64,000 nucleotides of DNA from Castellaniella sp. (GTDB taxonomy: Bacteria; Pseudomonadota; Gammaproteobacteria; Burkholderiales; Burkholderiaceae_B). Numbering within the stretch: the stretch's first letter is position 1; each line of letters opens with the position of its first letter. Shown one piece after another: positions 52,271 through 60,832 of the stretch. A model generated the notes under the pieces. It had not been told where the DNA came from, did not search any database, and worked only from the letters and a program-made list of their open reading frames with translations. Both the position numbers and the translations under genes were made by a program. Location: contig NZ_JAUCCU010000001.1 in the NCBI RefSeq assembly GCF_034675845.1, positions 1,984,001 to 2,048,000 on the forward strand. Reading direction: 5' to 3'.

Positions 52271-53023
52271 ATGCACAAACTGGTCCTTATGCGCCATGGC
52301 GAGAGCCAATGGAACCTGGAAAACCGCTTCACCGGCTGGACCGATGTGGATCTGACCGACACCGGCAGGGCACAGGCGCGTCAAGCCGGCGAGCTGCTGC
52401 GCCAGCAGGGCTACGTCTTTGATCTGGCGTTTTCTTCGGTACTGAAGCGCGCCATCCGTACATTATGGCTGGCGCTGGATGCGATGGACGCCATCCACAC
52501 CCCGATTCGTCTGGACTGGCATCTGAACGAGCGCCACTACGGTGCTTTGCAAGGTTTGAATAAAGCCGAGACCGCCGCCCAGTATGGCGAGGCTCAGGTG
52601 CTGCAGTGGCGCCGGGCCTATGATATCGCCCCAGACCCCCTGGCCCTCGACGATCCGCGTCATCCGCAGTTCGATGTCCGCTATCGCCAGGTGCCGGCCG
52701 ACCGGCTGCCGGCCACCGAGTGCCTGCGTGATACGGTCGACCGGGTCGTGCCGTTCTGGGACGAGGCCATTGCCCCGGCCATCCGCGCCGGCCAACAAGT
52801 CCTGGTGTCGGCCCACGGCAACAGTCTGCGGGCGCTGATCAAGCACCTGGACGGTATTTCCAATGCCGATATCATTGGCTTGAATATTCCCACCGGTCAG
52901 CCGCTGGTCTACGAACTGGACGACGATCTGCGGCCCTTGCGTCACTATTATCTGGGCGACCAGGACCAGATCCGTGCCGCCATGCAGGCCGTGGCCAACC
53001 AGGGCAAGGCAGCTCAGGCCTGA
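52271..53023 (+). CDS. gpmA: 2,3-bisphosphoglycerate-dependent phosphoglycerate mutase
   Basis: Glycolytic enzyme converting 3- to 2-phosphoglycerate through a phosphohistidine. Key parts of the 250-residue product are the catalytic His in 'LVLMRHGESQWNLENRFTGW', Glu in 'HLNERHYGALQGLNKAE', and the second His in 'VSAHGNSLRALIKHLDG'. Length is exact for dPGM. It is the first gene of the gpmA-envC-ctpA-moeB group; envC starts one base after its stop. Confidence 0.96.
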   Translation: MHKLVLMRHGESQWNLENRFTGWTDVDLTDTGRAQARQAGELLRQQGYVFDLAFSSVLKRAIRTLWLALDAMDAIHTPIRLDWHLNERHYGALQGLNKAETAAQYGEAQVLQWRRAYDIAPDPLALDDPRHPQFDVRYRQVPADRLPATECLRDTVDRVVPFWDEAIAPAIRAGQQVLVSAHGNSLRALIKHLDGISNADIIGLNIPTGQPLVYELDDDLRPLRHYYLGDQDQIRAAMQAVANQGKAAQA

Positions 53024-53024
53024 T

Positions 53025-54470
53025 ATGCGTCGTTTCGGCTTGGGGCTGGCGCTGGGGCTGGCCGTGTTCTGCGTCCAGGCACAGTCTTCCCTGCAGACCC
53101 GCCAGTCTCAGGCACAGCAGGATCGTGCCGCTTTGCGCGAGCAGATCGACGTGCTGCGAAAGCGCATCGAATCCTCGGAGTCGGCTCGCCAGGATGCCAG
53201 CGCGGCCCTGAAGGACTCCGAGCAGGCGATTTCCGATATCAGTCGGCGTTTGCATGACCTGGAGCAGCGCCATCAGGCGCTGGATGCGTCCTTGCAGCGG
53301 CTGCAGGCCGCCCGCCAGCAGCAGGGTGCCGAGTTCGAGCGCCAGCGCCAGGCGCTGGCCGACCAACTGCGTGCCCAGTACGCCAGCGGCCTGTCGCCCT
53401 GGACTGCCCTGCTGTCGGGTCGGGACCCCCAGGACATCGGGCGTGAACTGACGTATCTGGCGTATGTGTCGCGGGCACGCGCCGATATTTTGCAGACCCT
53501 GCAAGGCACGGTGGTTCGTTTGGCTGATCTGCAGCAGCAGACGGATGCCAGCCAGGCCGAACTCGAAACGCTGCAAGCCGAGACTCAGGCAGAAAAGCAA
53601 TCCTTGCAAGGCCAGCAGGCGCAGCATCGCCAGGTTCTGGCCCAGGTGCAGGCCCGCCTGAAGGACGACCAACGCCAGGCCACAGACCTTCAGGCGCGGG
53701 ATGCGCGTTTGGGGGGGCTGATCGAATCCCTGGAAAAAGAAATCGCCCAGGCTGAAATTCGCCGTCAGGCGGCCTTGAAGGCCGAAGCCGAGCGTCTTGC
53801 CAAAGAACGGGCCGAGCAGGCCCGTCGTGCTCAGATTGAAAAGGCCCGCCGCGAGCAGGCGGCCAAGGAAGCGGCTGATCGGGCAGCGGCAGAGCAAGCG
53901 GCAGCCAGCCAGGCCAACGATCAGGCGCGTCAGGATCGCGCCCAGGCTCAGGCCCGGGAGGCTAATAAAGAAGCCAAGGAAGCCAAGGAAGCTCAAGAAG
54001 CCAAGGAAGTTCAAGAGGCTAAGGCTGCGCAGGCGGCTGCAGCCCAGTCAGCGTCCGAGGCAGAGATTCCGGAACAGGGCTTTGCCGGGCTGAAGAAAAA
54101 CCTGCCCAGACCGGTGGCCGGCGAGACTCAAGGGCGGTTTGGCGCCCAGCGGCCTGATGGTGGCCTGTGGCGTGGTGTCGTGCTGCGTGCCGCTGCCGGC
54201 GCGCCCGTGCGCACCGTGGCCCCAGGCCGGGTGGTGTATGCCAGTTGGCTGGCCGGTTTTGGCAATTTGCTGATCGTCGATCACGGTCAGCAATATCTCA
54301 GTGTATATGGCTATAACCAGGTGCTGCTCAAGCAAGTCGGCGATATCGTGCGCCAGGGCGATGTGGTGGCGCAGGTGGGGGCCACCGGAGGTCAGGTCGA
54401 TCCTGGTCTGTATTTTGAATTGCGTCATCAGGGGGCGCCAATCAATCCCCAGCTATGGCTGAAGCCTTAA
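53025..54470 (+). CDS. envC: EnvC-like murein hydrolase activator
   Basis: A 481-residue periplasmic protein with a signal ('MRRFGLGLALGLAVFCVQAQ'), a long coiled coil to about residue 350, and a C-terminal LytM/M23 domain. The zinc ligands of active M23 peptidases are missing (the HxH position reads 'LSVYGYN'), matching EnvC, which is degenerate and activates the amidases AmiA/AmiB at the septum. A Lys/Glu/Ala tandem repeat lies between the coiled coil and the LytM domain. The start at 53025 gives the signal peptide. Placement between gpmA and ctpA is conserved in proteobacteria. Confidence 0.9.
   Translation: MRRFGLGLALGLAVFCVQAQSSLQTRQSQAQQDRAALREQIDVLRKRIESSESARQDASAALKDSEQAISDISRRLHDLEQRHQALDASLQRLQAARQQQGAEFERQRQALADQLRAQYASGLSPWTALLSGRDPQDIGRELTYLAYVSRARADILQTLQGTVVRLADLQQQTDASQAELETLQAETQAEKQSLQGQQAQHRQVLAQVQARLKDDQRQATDLQARDARLGGLIESLEKEIAQAEIRRQAALKAEAERLAKERAEQARRAQIEKARREQAAKEAADRAAAEQAAASQANDQARQDRAQAQAREANKEAKEAKEAQEAKEVQEAKAAQAAAAQSASEAEIPEQGFAGLKKNLPRPVAGETQGRFGAQRPDGGLWRGVVLRAAAGAPVRTVAPGRVVYASWLAGFGNLLIVDHGQQYLSVYGYNQVLLKQVGDIVRQGDVVAQVGATGGQVDPGLYFELRHQGAPINPQLWLKP
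53967..54020 (+). repeat. 9-bp tandem repeat (K/Q-E-A codons) within envC
   Basis: Six imperfect 9-base units of the type AAGGAAGCC encode K-E-A, K-E-A, K-E-A, Q-E-A, K-E-V, Q-E-A (residues from about 315). The array lies in the linker before the LytM domain. Slippage would change length by three residues without shifting the frame. Confidence 0.8.
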
Positions 54471-54584
54471 GGTTTCTGTACTATGCTGAGTTTGGTGCGC
54501 TATGTTTTCCTGCTGGGGTTTTGACCGCAAGACAGGTATTTTTGGCGCATGGACGCACGCTTAGTGACACGCTTAGGGATATGC

Positions 54585-56099
54585 ATGGGCATCCGAAACA
54601 AAAAATCATTTGGCTGGATTCTGGTGGGGTTTCTGGCTGGGATCATGGTCAGCCTGGGAATCACGGCAGCGGCCCAAAAGGCCGAGCCCCTGCCCTTGAA
54701 AGGCCTGCAGCAGTTTGCCAATGTCTATGGCGCGATTAAAGCCAGCTATGTCGAGCCCGTCGCCGACCAGCAACTGATCAATGACGCCATCCGAGGCCTG
54801 TTTGCCGATCTGGACCCGCATTCCCTGTATCTGGACGAGGACGGCTATAAGCAGATGCAGGACATCACGCGGGGCGGTTTTGGCGGCCTGGGCATCGAGA
54901 TCGGCACCCAGGATAATATGCCCAAGGTCATTGCCCCCATCGAGGACACGCCCGCTGCCCGGGCCGGTATCCTGACGGGCGACCTGATCACGCAGATTGA
55001 CGGCCAGCCCACCAAAGACCTGTCCCTGAACGAAGCGGTCAAGAAAATGCGCGGCGAACCCGGCACGTCGATTGATCTGACCGTGCAGCGTGTTGGCAGC
55101 CCCAAGCCCCTGAAGTTTCATATTGTGCGCGAGATCATCAAGACCCAGAGCGTGCGGGGTGAAATGCTGGCCAATGGCATTGCCTATGTCCGCATCAGTC
55201 AGTTCCAGGAACGCACAACCGCCGATCTGATCAAGCTTTTGGCCGATTTCTCTAAAAAACAAGCCCCCAAGGGGCTGATTCTGGACCTGCGCAATGACCC
55301 GGGCGGCCTGTTGAATGCGGCCATCGGCGTGACGTCGGTCTTCATTGATCCCGGTAAGCTGGTGGTGTCCACCAAGGGCCGTATTCCGTCCTCCAACGAA
55401 GAATTCTACGCACGCGCTCCAAATCGCGATCATGGGGTCGATATCAATGTCGCTTTGCCGACCTGGACGCGCAGCGTGCCCATGGTGGTGCTGGTCAATA
55501 TCGGCTCGGCGTCCGCTTCCGAAATCGTGGCCGGCGCCCTGCAGGACTACAAGCGCGCCCAGATCCTCGGCAATCGCACCTTCGGCAAGGGCTCGGTGCA
55601 GTCCCTGTTGCAACTCAGCGAGGACACCGGGATCAAGCTCACCACGGCGCGGTATTACACGCCTAGCGGCCGCTCCATCCAGAATACCGGCGTGATGCCC
55701 GACCATCAGGTGGATGACAGCGCCGCAGGCAATCTCTTTCATATGCAGCGCGAGGTCGATTTGCGGCACCACCTGGGCGACCAGGCCGAAGACGCAGACC
55801 CTGCCGTTGATGCGGACGCGGTTGCTGACGACTTTGTCCCAGGCGAAATCAAGATGTTCAAATTCGGTGGTGAAGATGATTGGCAACTGCAGCAGGCCAT
55901 TAATGCCCTGCAAGGCCGTCCGGTGCTGAAATCCGACCCTGTGCTGGTGCGACAGGCCCGTGCCGCCGCAGGTGTGGCGGATGCCGCTCAGGCCAGCCCT
56001 GCCCCCTTGGCTGAAAAAAAAACCCTGAATGACGGCGGTGCCCAGGGGCCTGTCGATCGCTACCGGGTCACGCCAGACGGTCTGATCAAAGTCCAGTAA
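54585..56099 (+). CDS. ctpA: C-terminal processing protease (S41)
   Basis: Serine protease that degrades or matures periplasmic proteins. The 504-residue product has an N-terminal signal/anchor ('FGWILVGFLAGIMVSLG'), a PDZ domain (about 95-180, 'GGLGIEIGTQDNMPKVIAPI') and the S41 catalytic Ser in 'NIGSASASEIVAGALQDYK' with the Lys in 'NRTFGKGSVQSLLQLS'. The ATG at 54585 gives a clean signal; an alternative start is possible at 54549. The C-terminal tail is acidic then Ala-rich. It follows envC, the usual order, and precedes moeB by 2 bases. Confidence 0.93.
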   Translation: MGIRNKKSFGWILVGFLAGIMVSLGITAAAQKAEPLPLKGLQQFANVYGAIKASYVEPVADQQLINDAIRGLFADLDPHSLYLDEDGYKQMQDITRGGFGGLGIEIGTQDNMPKVIAPIEDTPAARAGILTGDLITQIDGQPTKDLSLNEAVKKMRGEPGTSIDLTVQRVGSPKPLKFHIVREIIKTQSVRGEMLANGIAYVRISQFQERTTADLIKLLADFSKKQAPKGLILDLRNDPGGLLNAAIGVTSVFIDPGKLVVSTKGRIPSSNEEFYARAPNRDHGVDINVALPTWTRSVPMVVLVNIGSASASEIVAGALQDYKRAQILGNRTFGKGSVQSLLQLSEDTGIKLTTARYYTPSGRSIQNTGVMPDHQVDDSAAGNLFHMQREVDLRHHLGDQAEDADPAVDADAVADDFVPGEIKMFKFGGEDDWQLQQAINALQGRPVLKSDPVLVRQARAAAGVADAAQASPAPLAEKKTLNDGGAQGPVDRYRVTPDGLIKVQ

Positions 56100-56101
56100 T
56101 C

Positions 56102-56905
56102 ATGTCTGCTCAATCGACAGCCCTGGACGACGATGCGCGATTGATGCGCTACGCCCGGCATATTTTGCTGGACGAACTGGGCGTCGAAGGCCAAGAGCGC
56201 CTGCTGGCGGCGCGGGTACTGATCGTCGGTGCCGGGGGGCTGGGTTCACCGGCTGCCCTGTATCTGGCGGCTGCCGGGGTGGGCCAGCTGTTGCTGGTGG
56301 ATGACGACGTGGTCGAACTCAGCAACCTGCAACGCCAGATCCTGCACACCACTGTCGGCCTGGGCCGGGCCAAGGCCGAATCCGGCCGCCAGGCCTTACT
56401 GGCGCTGAATCCCGACATCCAGGTGCAGGCCCTGGTCGAGCGTCTGGATGATGTGCGGTTGCGTGAATTGGCGGCCGGCGTCGATCTGGTGCTGGATTGT
56501 TGTGATAATTTTGCCACCCGCCATGCCATCAATCGGGCCTGTGTGGCCACTGGTACGCCGCTGGTGTCCGGGGCGGCAATCAAATTTTCCGGCCAGGTCA
56601 GTGTGTATGACTTGCGCCGCGACGACTCACCCTGCTATTGCTGCTTGTTCCCAGAGGCCGATGATGTCGAGGAGCTGCGCTGTGCCACGACCGGGGTGTT
56701 GGGGCCGCTGCTGGGCATGGTGGGCAGCGTGCAGGCCGCCGAGGCCATCAAGCTGATCGTCGGCATGGGCGAGCCCCTGGTGGGGCGGTTGCTGTCGGTG
56801 GATGCCTTGCGCATGCAATGGCACACCATTCGTTTCAGGCGCGACCCGGCCTGTCCGGTATGCGCCCGGCGTGGGCCTGCAGCAGCAGCGTGCTCAGGCG
56901 ATTGA
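56102..56905 (+). CDS. moeB: MoeB/ThiF-family adenylyltransferase
   Basis: E1-like enzyme that adenylates the C-terminal glycine of MoaD (molybdopterin) or ThiS (thiamine). The 267-residue product begins 'LDDDARLMRYARHILLDELG' and has the ATP-binding 'LIVGAGGLGSPAALYLAAAG', 'DDVVELSNLQRQILHTTVGL', and zinc cysteines in 'CYCCLFPEADD' and 'CPVCARRG'. Assignment to MoeB rather than ThiF or a generic HesA is by similarity only. Its last 71 bases overlap the convergent HAD gene on the other strand. Confidence 0.88.
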   Translation: MSAQSTALDDDARLMRYARHILLDELGVEGQERLLAARVLIVGAGGLGSPAALYLAAAGVGQLLLVDDDVVELSNLQRQILHTTVGLGRAKAESGRQALLALNPDIQVQALVERLDDVRLRELAAGVDLVLDCCDNFATRHAINRACVATGTPLVSGAAIKFSGQVSVYDLRRDDSPCYCCLFPEADDVEELRCATTGVLGPLLGMVGSVQAAEAIKLIVGMGEPLVGRLLSVDALRMQWHTIRFRRDPACPVCARRGPAAAACSGD

Positions 56906-57584
56906 CCCGTACATCCACATATAGGTTGCGCCCGTGCTGCTGGCGCGCAAATGGCGAGCCCGGGTGGTATAGATAGGCGGTACGCATGCCCGCCTGGCGG
57001 GCGGATTTCAGGTTTTTCAGGGTGTCTTCCACCAGGATGATGCGCTGGGGCGGGACGTCCAGCCTGGCGATGATCTGTCGCATCAGCGCCAGGGAAGGCT
57101 TGGGGCGGGGCAGCCCCATGGGCATCATGTGGTCGATGGCCCACAAGCCGTCGAATTCCTGTGCGATGCCCAATGCATCCAGCACCCGACGGGCATAATG
57201 TCCCGGGGCATTGGTCAGGATGATGCGGGTGCCCGGCAGGGCTCGTAGACGGGCTTTCAGGCCGGTTTCGGCATGGACCAGCGGGCGCACATCAAAATCA
57301 TGGCAGGTCGCCAGGAATTGCTGCAGATTCACCCCGTGGTGGCGGGCCAGGCCAATGGCGGTAGCCCCATAGCGCTGCCAGTAGCGGCGGCGTAACTGAT
57401 CGGCTTGATCATGCGGCACCCCCAGGGCCTGGGCCACGGCAGTGCCCATGCGCTGATCGATCTGGGCAAAAATCCCGCGCGAGGCGTCGTGCAGGGTATT
57501 GTCCAGGTCGAACAGCCAGACGGGATCGTCTGCGGCGATGGGCCGCCCCCGGCGCAGTGGGCTCAGGGGGCGCAGCGGCGTCAT
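56835..57584 (-). CDS. HAD-family pyrimidine 5'-nucleotidase-like hydrolase
   Basis: A 249-residue HAD phosphatase. Motif I is 'WLFDLDNTLHDASRGIFAQI', motif II in 'RIILTNAPGHYARRVLDALG', and motifs III/IV in 'RPKPSLALMRQIIARLD' and 'RIILVEDTLKNLKSARQAGM'. The D-N-T form of motif I is typical of the pyrimidine 5'-nucleotidase (SDT1-like) group. In Betaproteobacteria it commonly sits next to argB, as here: its ATG overlaps the argB stop. The 71-base overlap with moeB is antisense. Confidence 0.88.
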   Translation of the reverse strand: MTPLRPLSPLRRGRPIAADDPVWLFDLDNTLHDASRGIFAQIDQRMGTAVAQALGVPHDQADQLRRRYWQRYGATAIGLARHHGVNLQQFLATCHDFDVRPLVHAETGLKARLRALPGTRIILTNAPGHYARRVLDALGIAQEFDGLWAIDHMMPMGLPRPKPSLALMRQIIARLDVPPQRIILVEDTLKNLKSARQAGMRTAYLYHPGSPFARQQHGRNLYVDVRVNRLSTLLLQAHAGRIPDRPGRA

Positions 57585-58486
57585 CAGTGCGAACTGATCA
57601 TGGTGCCGACCCCGCGGTCGGTCAGGATTTCCAGCAGCAGGCAGTGCGGCACACGCCCATCGATGATGTGGACGGAATTGACGCCGTAGCGGGCCGCGTC
57701 CAGTGCCGAGGAGATCTTGGGCAGCATGCCGCCCGACAGCGTGCCGTCCTGGAACAGGGTGTCGATGGTCTGGGCGGACAGGCTGCGCAGGAGCTTGCCG
57801 GATTTGTCCAGCACACCCGGGGTATTGGTCAGCATGACGAGTTTTTCAGCCCCCAGGACCTCGGCCATCTTGCCCGCCACGACATCGGCATTGATGTTGT
57901 AGGCCTGGCCGTCTTCGCCGTAGCCGATGGATGAAATAATGGGGATGAACTGGTCATCCTGCAGGGCCTTGACCACGGCGGGTTCGATGCGTTCGATGTC
58001 GCCCACAAAGCCAATGTCCAGGGTTTCGCCTGGGTGATCGGGGTCGGGCATGAGTTTTTTGCGGGCCTGGATCATGCAGCCGTCCTTGCCGGTCAGGCCC
58101 ACGGCCTTGCCGCCGGCCTCGTTGACCATCATGACGATATCCTGCTGGACCTGGCCCCCCAGGACCCATTCGACGACTTCCATGGTTTCGGCGTCGGTGA
58201 CGCGCATGCCCTGGATGAAGGTGCCTTCCTTGCCGATGCGTTTCAGGGCGCTATTGATCTGTGGGCCGCCCCCGTGGACGACAATGGGGTTGAGCCCGAC
58301 GAGCTTCAGCAACACTACGTCGTGGGCGAAGGTACGCTGCAGGTGCTCGTCGGTCATGGCGTTGCCGCCGTATTTGATGACGACGGTCTTGCCGTGGAAA
58401 CGGCGGATATAGGGCAGGGCCTCGGACAGGACTTCAGCCTGGATGGCGGCTGAAAGGGCTGGGGAAGTATCTGCAGGAGAGGTCAT
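57584..58486 (-). CDS. argB: Acetylglutamate kinase
   Basis: Phosphorylates N-acetylglutamate in arginine synthesis. The 300-residue product has 'KTVVIKYGGNAMTDEHLQRT', 'VLLKLVGLNPIVVHGGGPQI', 'GMRVTDAETMEVVEWVLGG' and 'YNINADVVAGKMAEVLGAEK', all standard. Length matches the hexameric, arginine-regulated type. It overlaps the TlpA-like gene by 4 bases upstream and the HAD gene downstream. Confidence 0.96.
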   Translation of the reverse strand: MTSPADTSPALSAAIQAEVLSEALPYIRRFHGKTVVIKYGGNAMTDEHLQRTFAHDVVLLKLVGLNPIVVHGGGPQINSALKRIGKEGTFIQGMRVTDAETMEVVEWVLGGQVQQDIVMMVNEAGGKAVGLTGKDGCMIQARKKLMPDPDHPGETLDIGFVGDIERIEPAVVKALQDDQFIPIISSIGYGEDGQAYNINADVVAGKMAEVLGAEKLVMLTNTPGVLDKSGKLLRSLSAQTIDTLFQDGTLSGGMLPKISSALDAARYGVNSVHIIDGRVPHCLLLEILTDRGVGTMISSH

Positions 58487-58980
58487 GAGGCCAGTGCCTT
58501 TTCTACGGTGGCCATGAAGGCCTGTTCGTCATAATTGCCCAGGTAGCGCTTGATGATGTTGCCGCGTTTGTCGATGAGAATCGCGGTGGGGGTCAGGCGG
58601 ATATCGCCAAAGGCCTTGGCGATGGCGCCCTGAGAGTCGAGCACCACGGGAAACGGCAATTTCCGGGTTTCAGTGTAGTTTCTGACGTAGCTGGGCGGGT
58701 CGTATTCCATGGCCACGCCGATGGTGTCGAAACCTTGGGATTTCAGTTCTTGGTAGTGGCGGATGGTGTCGGGCATCTGGGCGATGCAGGTGGTGCAACT
58801 GGTGGCCCAGAATTTGACCAGCACGACCTTGCCGCGCAGGTCCTGGGTGGTGACAGTATTGCCCTGGAGGTCAGTAAAAGCCACATTGGGTGCGGCCTGG
58901 GCGGCACCCTGAGATTGCCAGAGGGCGGCAGCCCCGCCAATCGCGACGACTGCAGCCAGGCCGAGAAAGATTTTTTTCAT
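58483..58980 (-). CDS. TlpA-like thiol:disulfide oxidoreductase
   Basis: A 165-residue periplasmic thioredoxin-fold protein with a signal/anchor ('KKIFLGLAAVVAIGGAAALW') and redox motif CTTC in 'KFWATSCTTCIAQMPDTI'; most TlpA/ResA proteins have CxPC, here the Pro is replaced by Thr. 'KAFGDIRLTPTAILIDKRG' carries the cis-Pro loop. It probably reduces or transfers disulfides in the envelope. It overlaps argB and the BON lipoprotein gene by 4 bases each. Confidence 0.88.
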   Translation of the reverse strand: MKKIFLGLAAVVAIGGAAALWQSQGAAQAAPNVAFTDLQGNTVTTQDLRGKVVLVKFWATSCTTCIAQMPDTIRHYQELKSQGFDTIGVAMEYDPPSYVRNYTETRKLPFPVVLDSQGAIAKAFGDIRLTPTAILIDKRGNIIKRYLGNYDEQAFMATVEKALAS

Positions 58981-59684
58981 TGCACAGGCATGGTTTGTGC
59001 GCCCGCGCTATCGCCAACCGGCGGTGACGTGGTGGCGCTGGGAGAAGCAGGATCGACAACCGGAGCCGGTTTTCCATCATCCGTGATGAGGCTTTCCCGG
59101 GAGACGATCTGGAATAATTTGATGACCTGGTTGACCCCGCTGACACCTGCAGCGGTCTTGGCGGCGATGTCGCCTTCGGTGGCCGTGACCTTGCCCATCA
59201 GATAGACCACGCCGCGCTCGGTGGTGATCTTGATGGTGCGAAAAGGAACCCCCTTGGTCGCCACCATCTGGGTTTTGACCTTCGAGGTGATCCAGGTGTC
59301 GTTGGAGCGGACGCTGAGTGCGGTGAGATCGCCCACCCGGAGATAGTTATCCACGCTGGTGACCTGGGGGATGACGCGGGCGATGTCTGCGGCTTTTTGG
59401 CGGTCGGCCTCGGTGGGTACGTCGCCCACCAGCAGCAGCCTGCCGGCGTAGGACATCCCGGTAATCCGGGCGGTGTCACCGAAAGCCTTGGTCATGTCGT
59501 TGGCGGCCCGTAGTTCGATGGTCTGGTCGTCGACCTGTTCGCCCGCCGTGCGGCGGTCAGTTGCCACGGCTGCCGTGGTCGCGGCGGCGCCACCCACCAC
59601 CAGCAGGCCGCAGCCCGACAGAGCAGACAGGCAGGTCAGGACCAGCAAGGCGCGAGACAGGTGGCGGGGCAGGCAAGCAGGCAT
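58977..59684 (-). CDS. BON-domain outer-membrane lipoprotein (DolP/YraP-like)
   Basis: A 235-residue lipoprotein with signal and lipobox LSGC ('LVLTCLSALSGCGLLVVGG'), followed by two BON domains ('ITGMSYAGRLLLVGDVPTEA', 'ITTERGVVYLMGKVTATEGD') and a Pro/Ser-rich tail. This is the DolP/YraP architecture, an outer-membrane integrity factor that localises to the division site. The DiaA-YraN neighbourhood matches the E. coli yraN-diaA-dolP order. It overlaps diaA by one base and the TlpA-like gene by 4 bases. Confidence 0.9.
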   Translation of the reverse strand: MPACLPRHLSRALLVLTCLSALSGCGLLVVGGAAATTAAVATDRRTAGEQVDDQTIELRAANDMTKAFGDTARITGMSYAGRLLLVGDVPTEADRQKAADIARVIPQVTSVDNYLRVGDLTALSVRSNDTWITSKVKTQMVATKGVPFRTIKITTERGVVYLMGKVTATEGDIAAKTAAGVSGVNQVIKLFQIVSRESLITDDGKPAPVVDPASPSATTSPPVGDSAGAQTMPVQ

Positions 59685-60277
59685 CAGAGCGGGTCTCCGA
59701 GCAACAGGGCGTCAATGCCGTCGCACAGGGCATGCAGCAGCAGAATATGGACTTCCTGGATGCGCATGGTGCGGTCGTGTGGCACGCACAGATGAATGTC
59801 GGTTTCGTAGAGCAGGCTGTTGATCTGGCCGCCGCCCTTGCCCGAGAGGGCAATGACCTGCATTTCGCGTTCGTGGGCGGCTTCAATGGCCTTGATGATG
59901 TTGGGCGAGTTGCCGCTGGTGGAAATCGCCACCAGCACATCGCCAGGCTGCCCCAGGGCGTTGACCTGGCGCTCGAAGATGGAGGCAAAGCTGTAGTCGT
60001 TGCCGACTGCCGTCATGATGGAGGTGTCGGTATTCAGGGCAATGCCGGCCAGGGGCAGGCGGTCGCGCTCGAAGCGGCCAACAAGTTCTGCCACGAAGTG
60101 CTGGGCATCAGCCGCCGATCCGCCATTGCCGCAGGCCAGGATGCGGGCGTTGTTGGTCAAGGCGCCAAACAGCAGATCAGCCCCTGTGGCAAGTGCGGGG
60201 GCGAGTTCGCGGGCGCTGGATTTGAATGTGTCGATGGCATCGTCGAAATGCGATGTCATTCTAGAGGTCATGTCCAT
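59684..60277 (-). CDS. diaA: SIS-domain protein, DiaA-like
   Basis: DiaA tetramers bind DnaA and promote initiation at oriC. The 197-residue SIS-domain product has 'ILACGNGGSAADAQHFVAEL', 'VGNDYSFASIFERQVNALGQ' and 'VLVAISTSGNSPNIIKAIEA', shared with phosphoheptose isomerase GmhA. Context (yraN upstream, BON lipoprotein downstream) favours DiaA, but a GmhA role cannot be excluded from sequence. The zinc/sugar residues of GmhA were not assessed fully. Confidence 0.85.
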   Translation of the reverse strand: MDMTSRMTSHFDDAIDTFKSSARELAPALATGADLLFGALTNNARILACGNGGSAADAQHFVAELVGRFERDRLPLAGIALNTDTSIMTAVGNDYSFASIFERQVNALGQPGDVLVAISTSGNSPNIIKAIEAAHEREMQVIALSGKGGGQINSLLYETDIHLCVPHDRTMRIQEVHILLLHALCDGIDALLLGDPL

Positions 60278-60298
60278 AAGATGATTATCGCATGACTT

Positions 60299-60799
60299 TC
60301 ATAGGCGAAAGGCATCAGCGATCCAGTCGATTTTATCCATTTGTACACTGATGACGTCAAAGCGGCAGGGGGGTTCATGCCCGGCAAAATAATGGCGACA
60401 GATAGTGGGCAGAAAATACCTGGCGGCCCGGATCAGGCGGGCCTGCTTGGTCCGGTTTACACTGGCGGCGGCTCCGCCATAGCGGCCATGCTTGCGTTGA
60501 CGCACCTCGATGAAGATCAACGTGCCATCCAGATAGGCCAGCACGTCGATTTCACCTGCCTTACAGTGCAGATTGCGGACCAGGATGCGCGCCCCCTGTT
60601 GTATCAAATAGTTGCAGGCGCGGGATTCGGCCGCGTGACCTTGGCGCTGGCTGGGCGATCCTGGGGTCAGTGGCTGGCGCCAGGCCTGCAGGGGCTGCCG
60701 CCGGGCAGCGGCCTGGATGGCCCGGATTCTGCGTTTGCGGGCCAGTTGCTGGGCAAGCTGGGCACGGCCATGGGCGTCGGTCAGGAAATCCATCGGCAT
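60299..60799 (-). CDS. UPF0102 (YraN-like) endonuclease-fold protein
   Basis: Member of UPF0102, a restriction-endonuclease-like fold with unknown role. The core reads 'QGHAAESRACNYLIQQGARI', 'GEIDVLAYLDGTLIFIEVRQ' (E-x-D ... E-V-R nuclease-like pattern) and 'YGGAAASVNRTKQARLIRAA'. The start is uncertain: ATG at 60799 or 60793 gives about 165 residues, longer than E. coli YraN (131), with an N-terminal region of basic character. A non-ATG start closer to the core is possible. It is divergent from rsmI with only 33 bases between the starts, so promoters must overlap. Confidence 0.8.
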   Translation of the reverse strand: MPMDFLTDAHGRAQLAQQLARKRRIRAIQAAARRQPLQAWRQPLTPGSPSQRQGHAAESRACNYLIQQGARILVRNLHCKAGEIDVLAYLDGTLIFIEVRQRKHGRYGGAAASVNRTKQARLIRAARYFLPTICRHYFAGHEPPCRFDVISVQMDKIDWIADAFRL

Positions 60800-60832
60800 G
60801 GGTGGGGCAATTTCAACTTTGAGGATTTCAGT

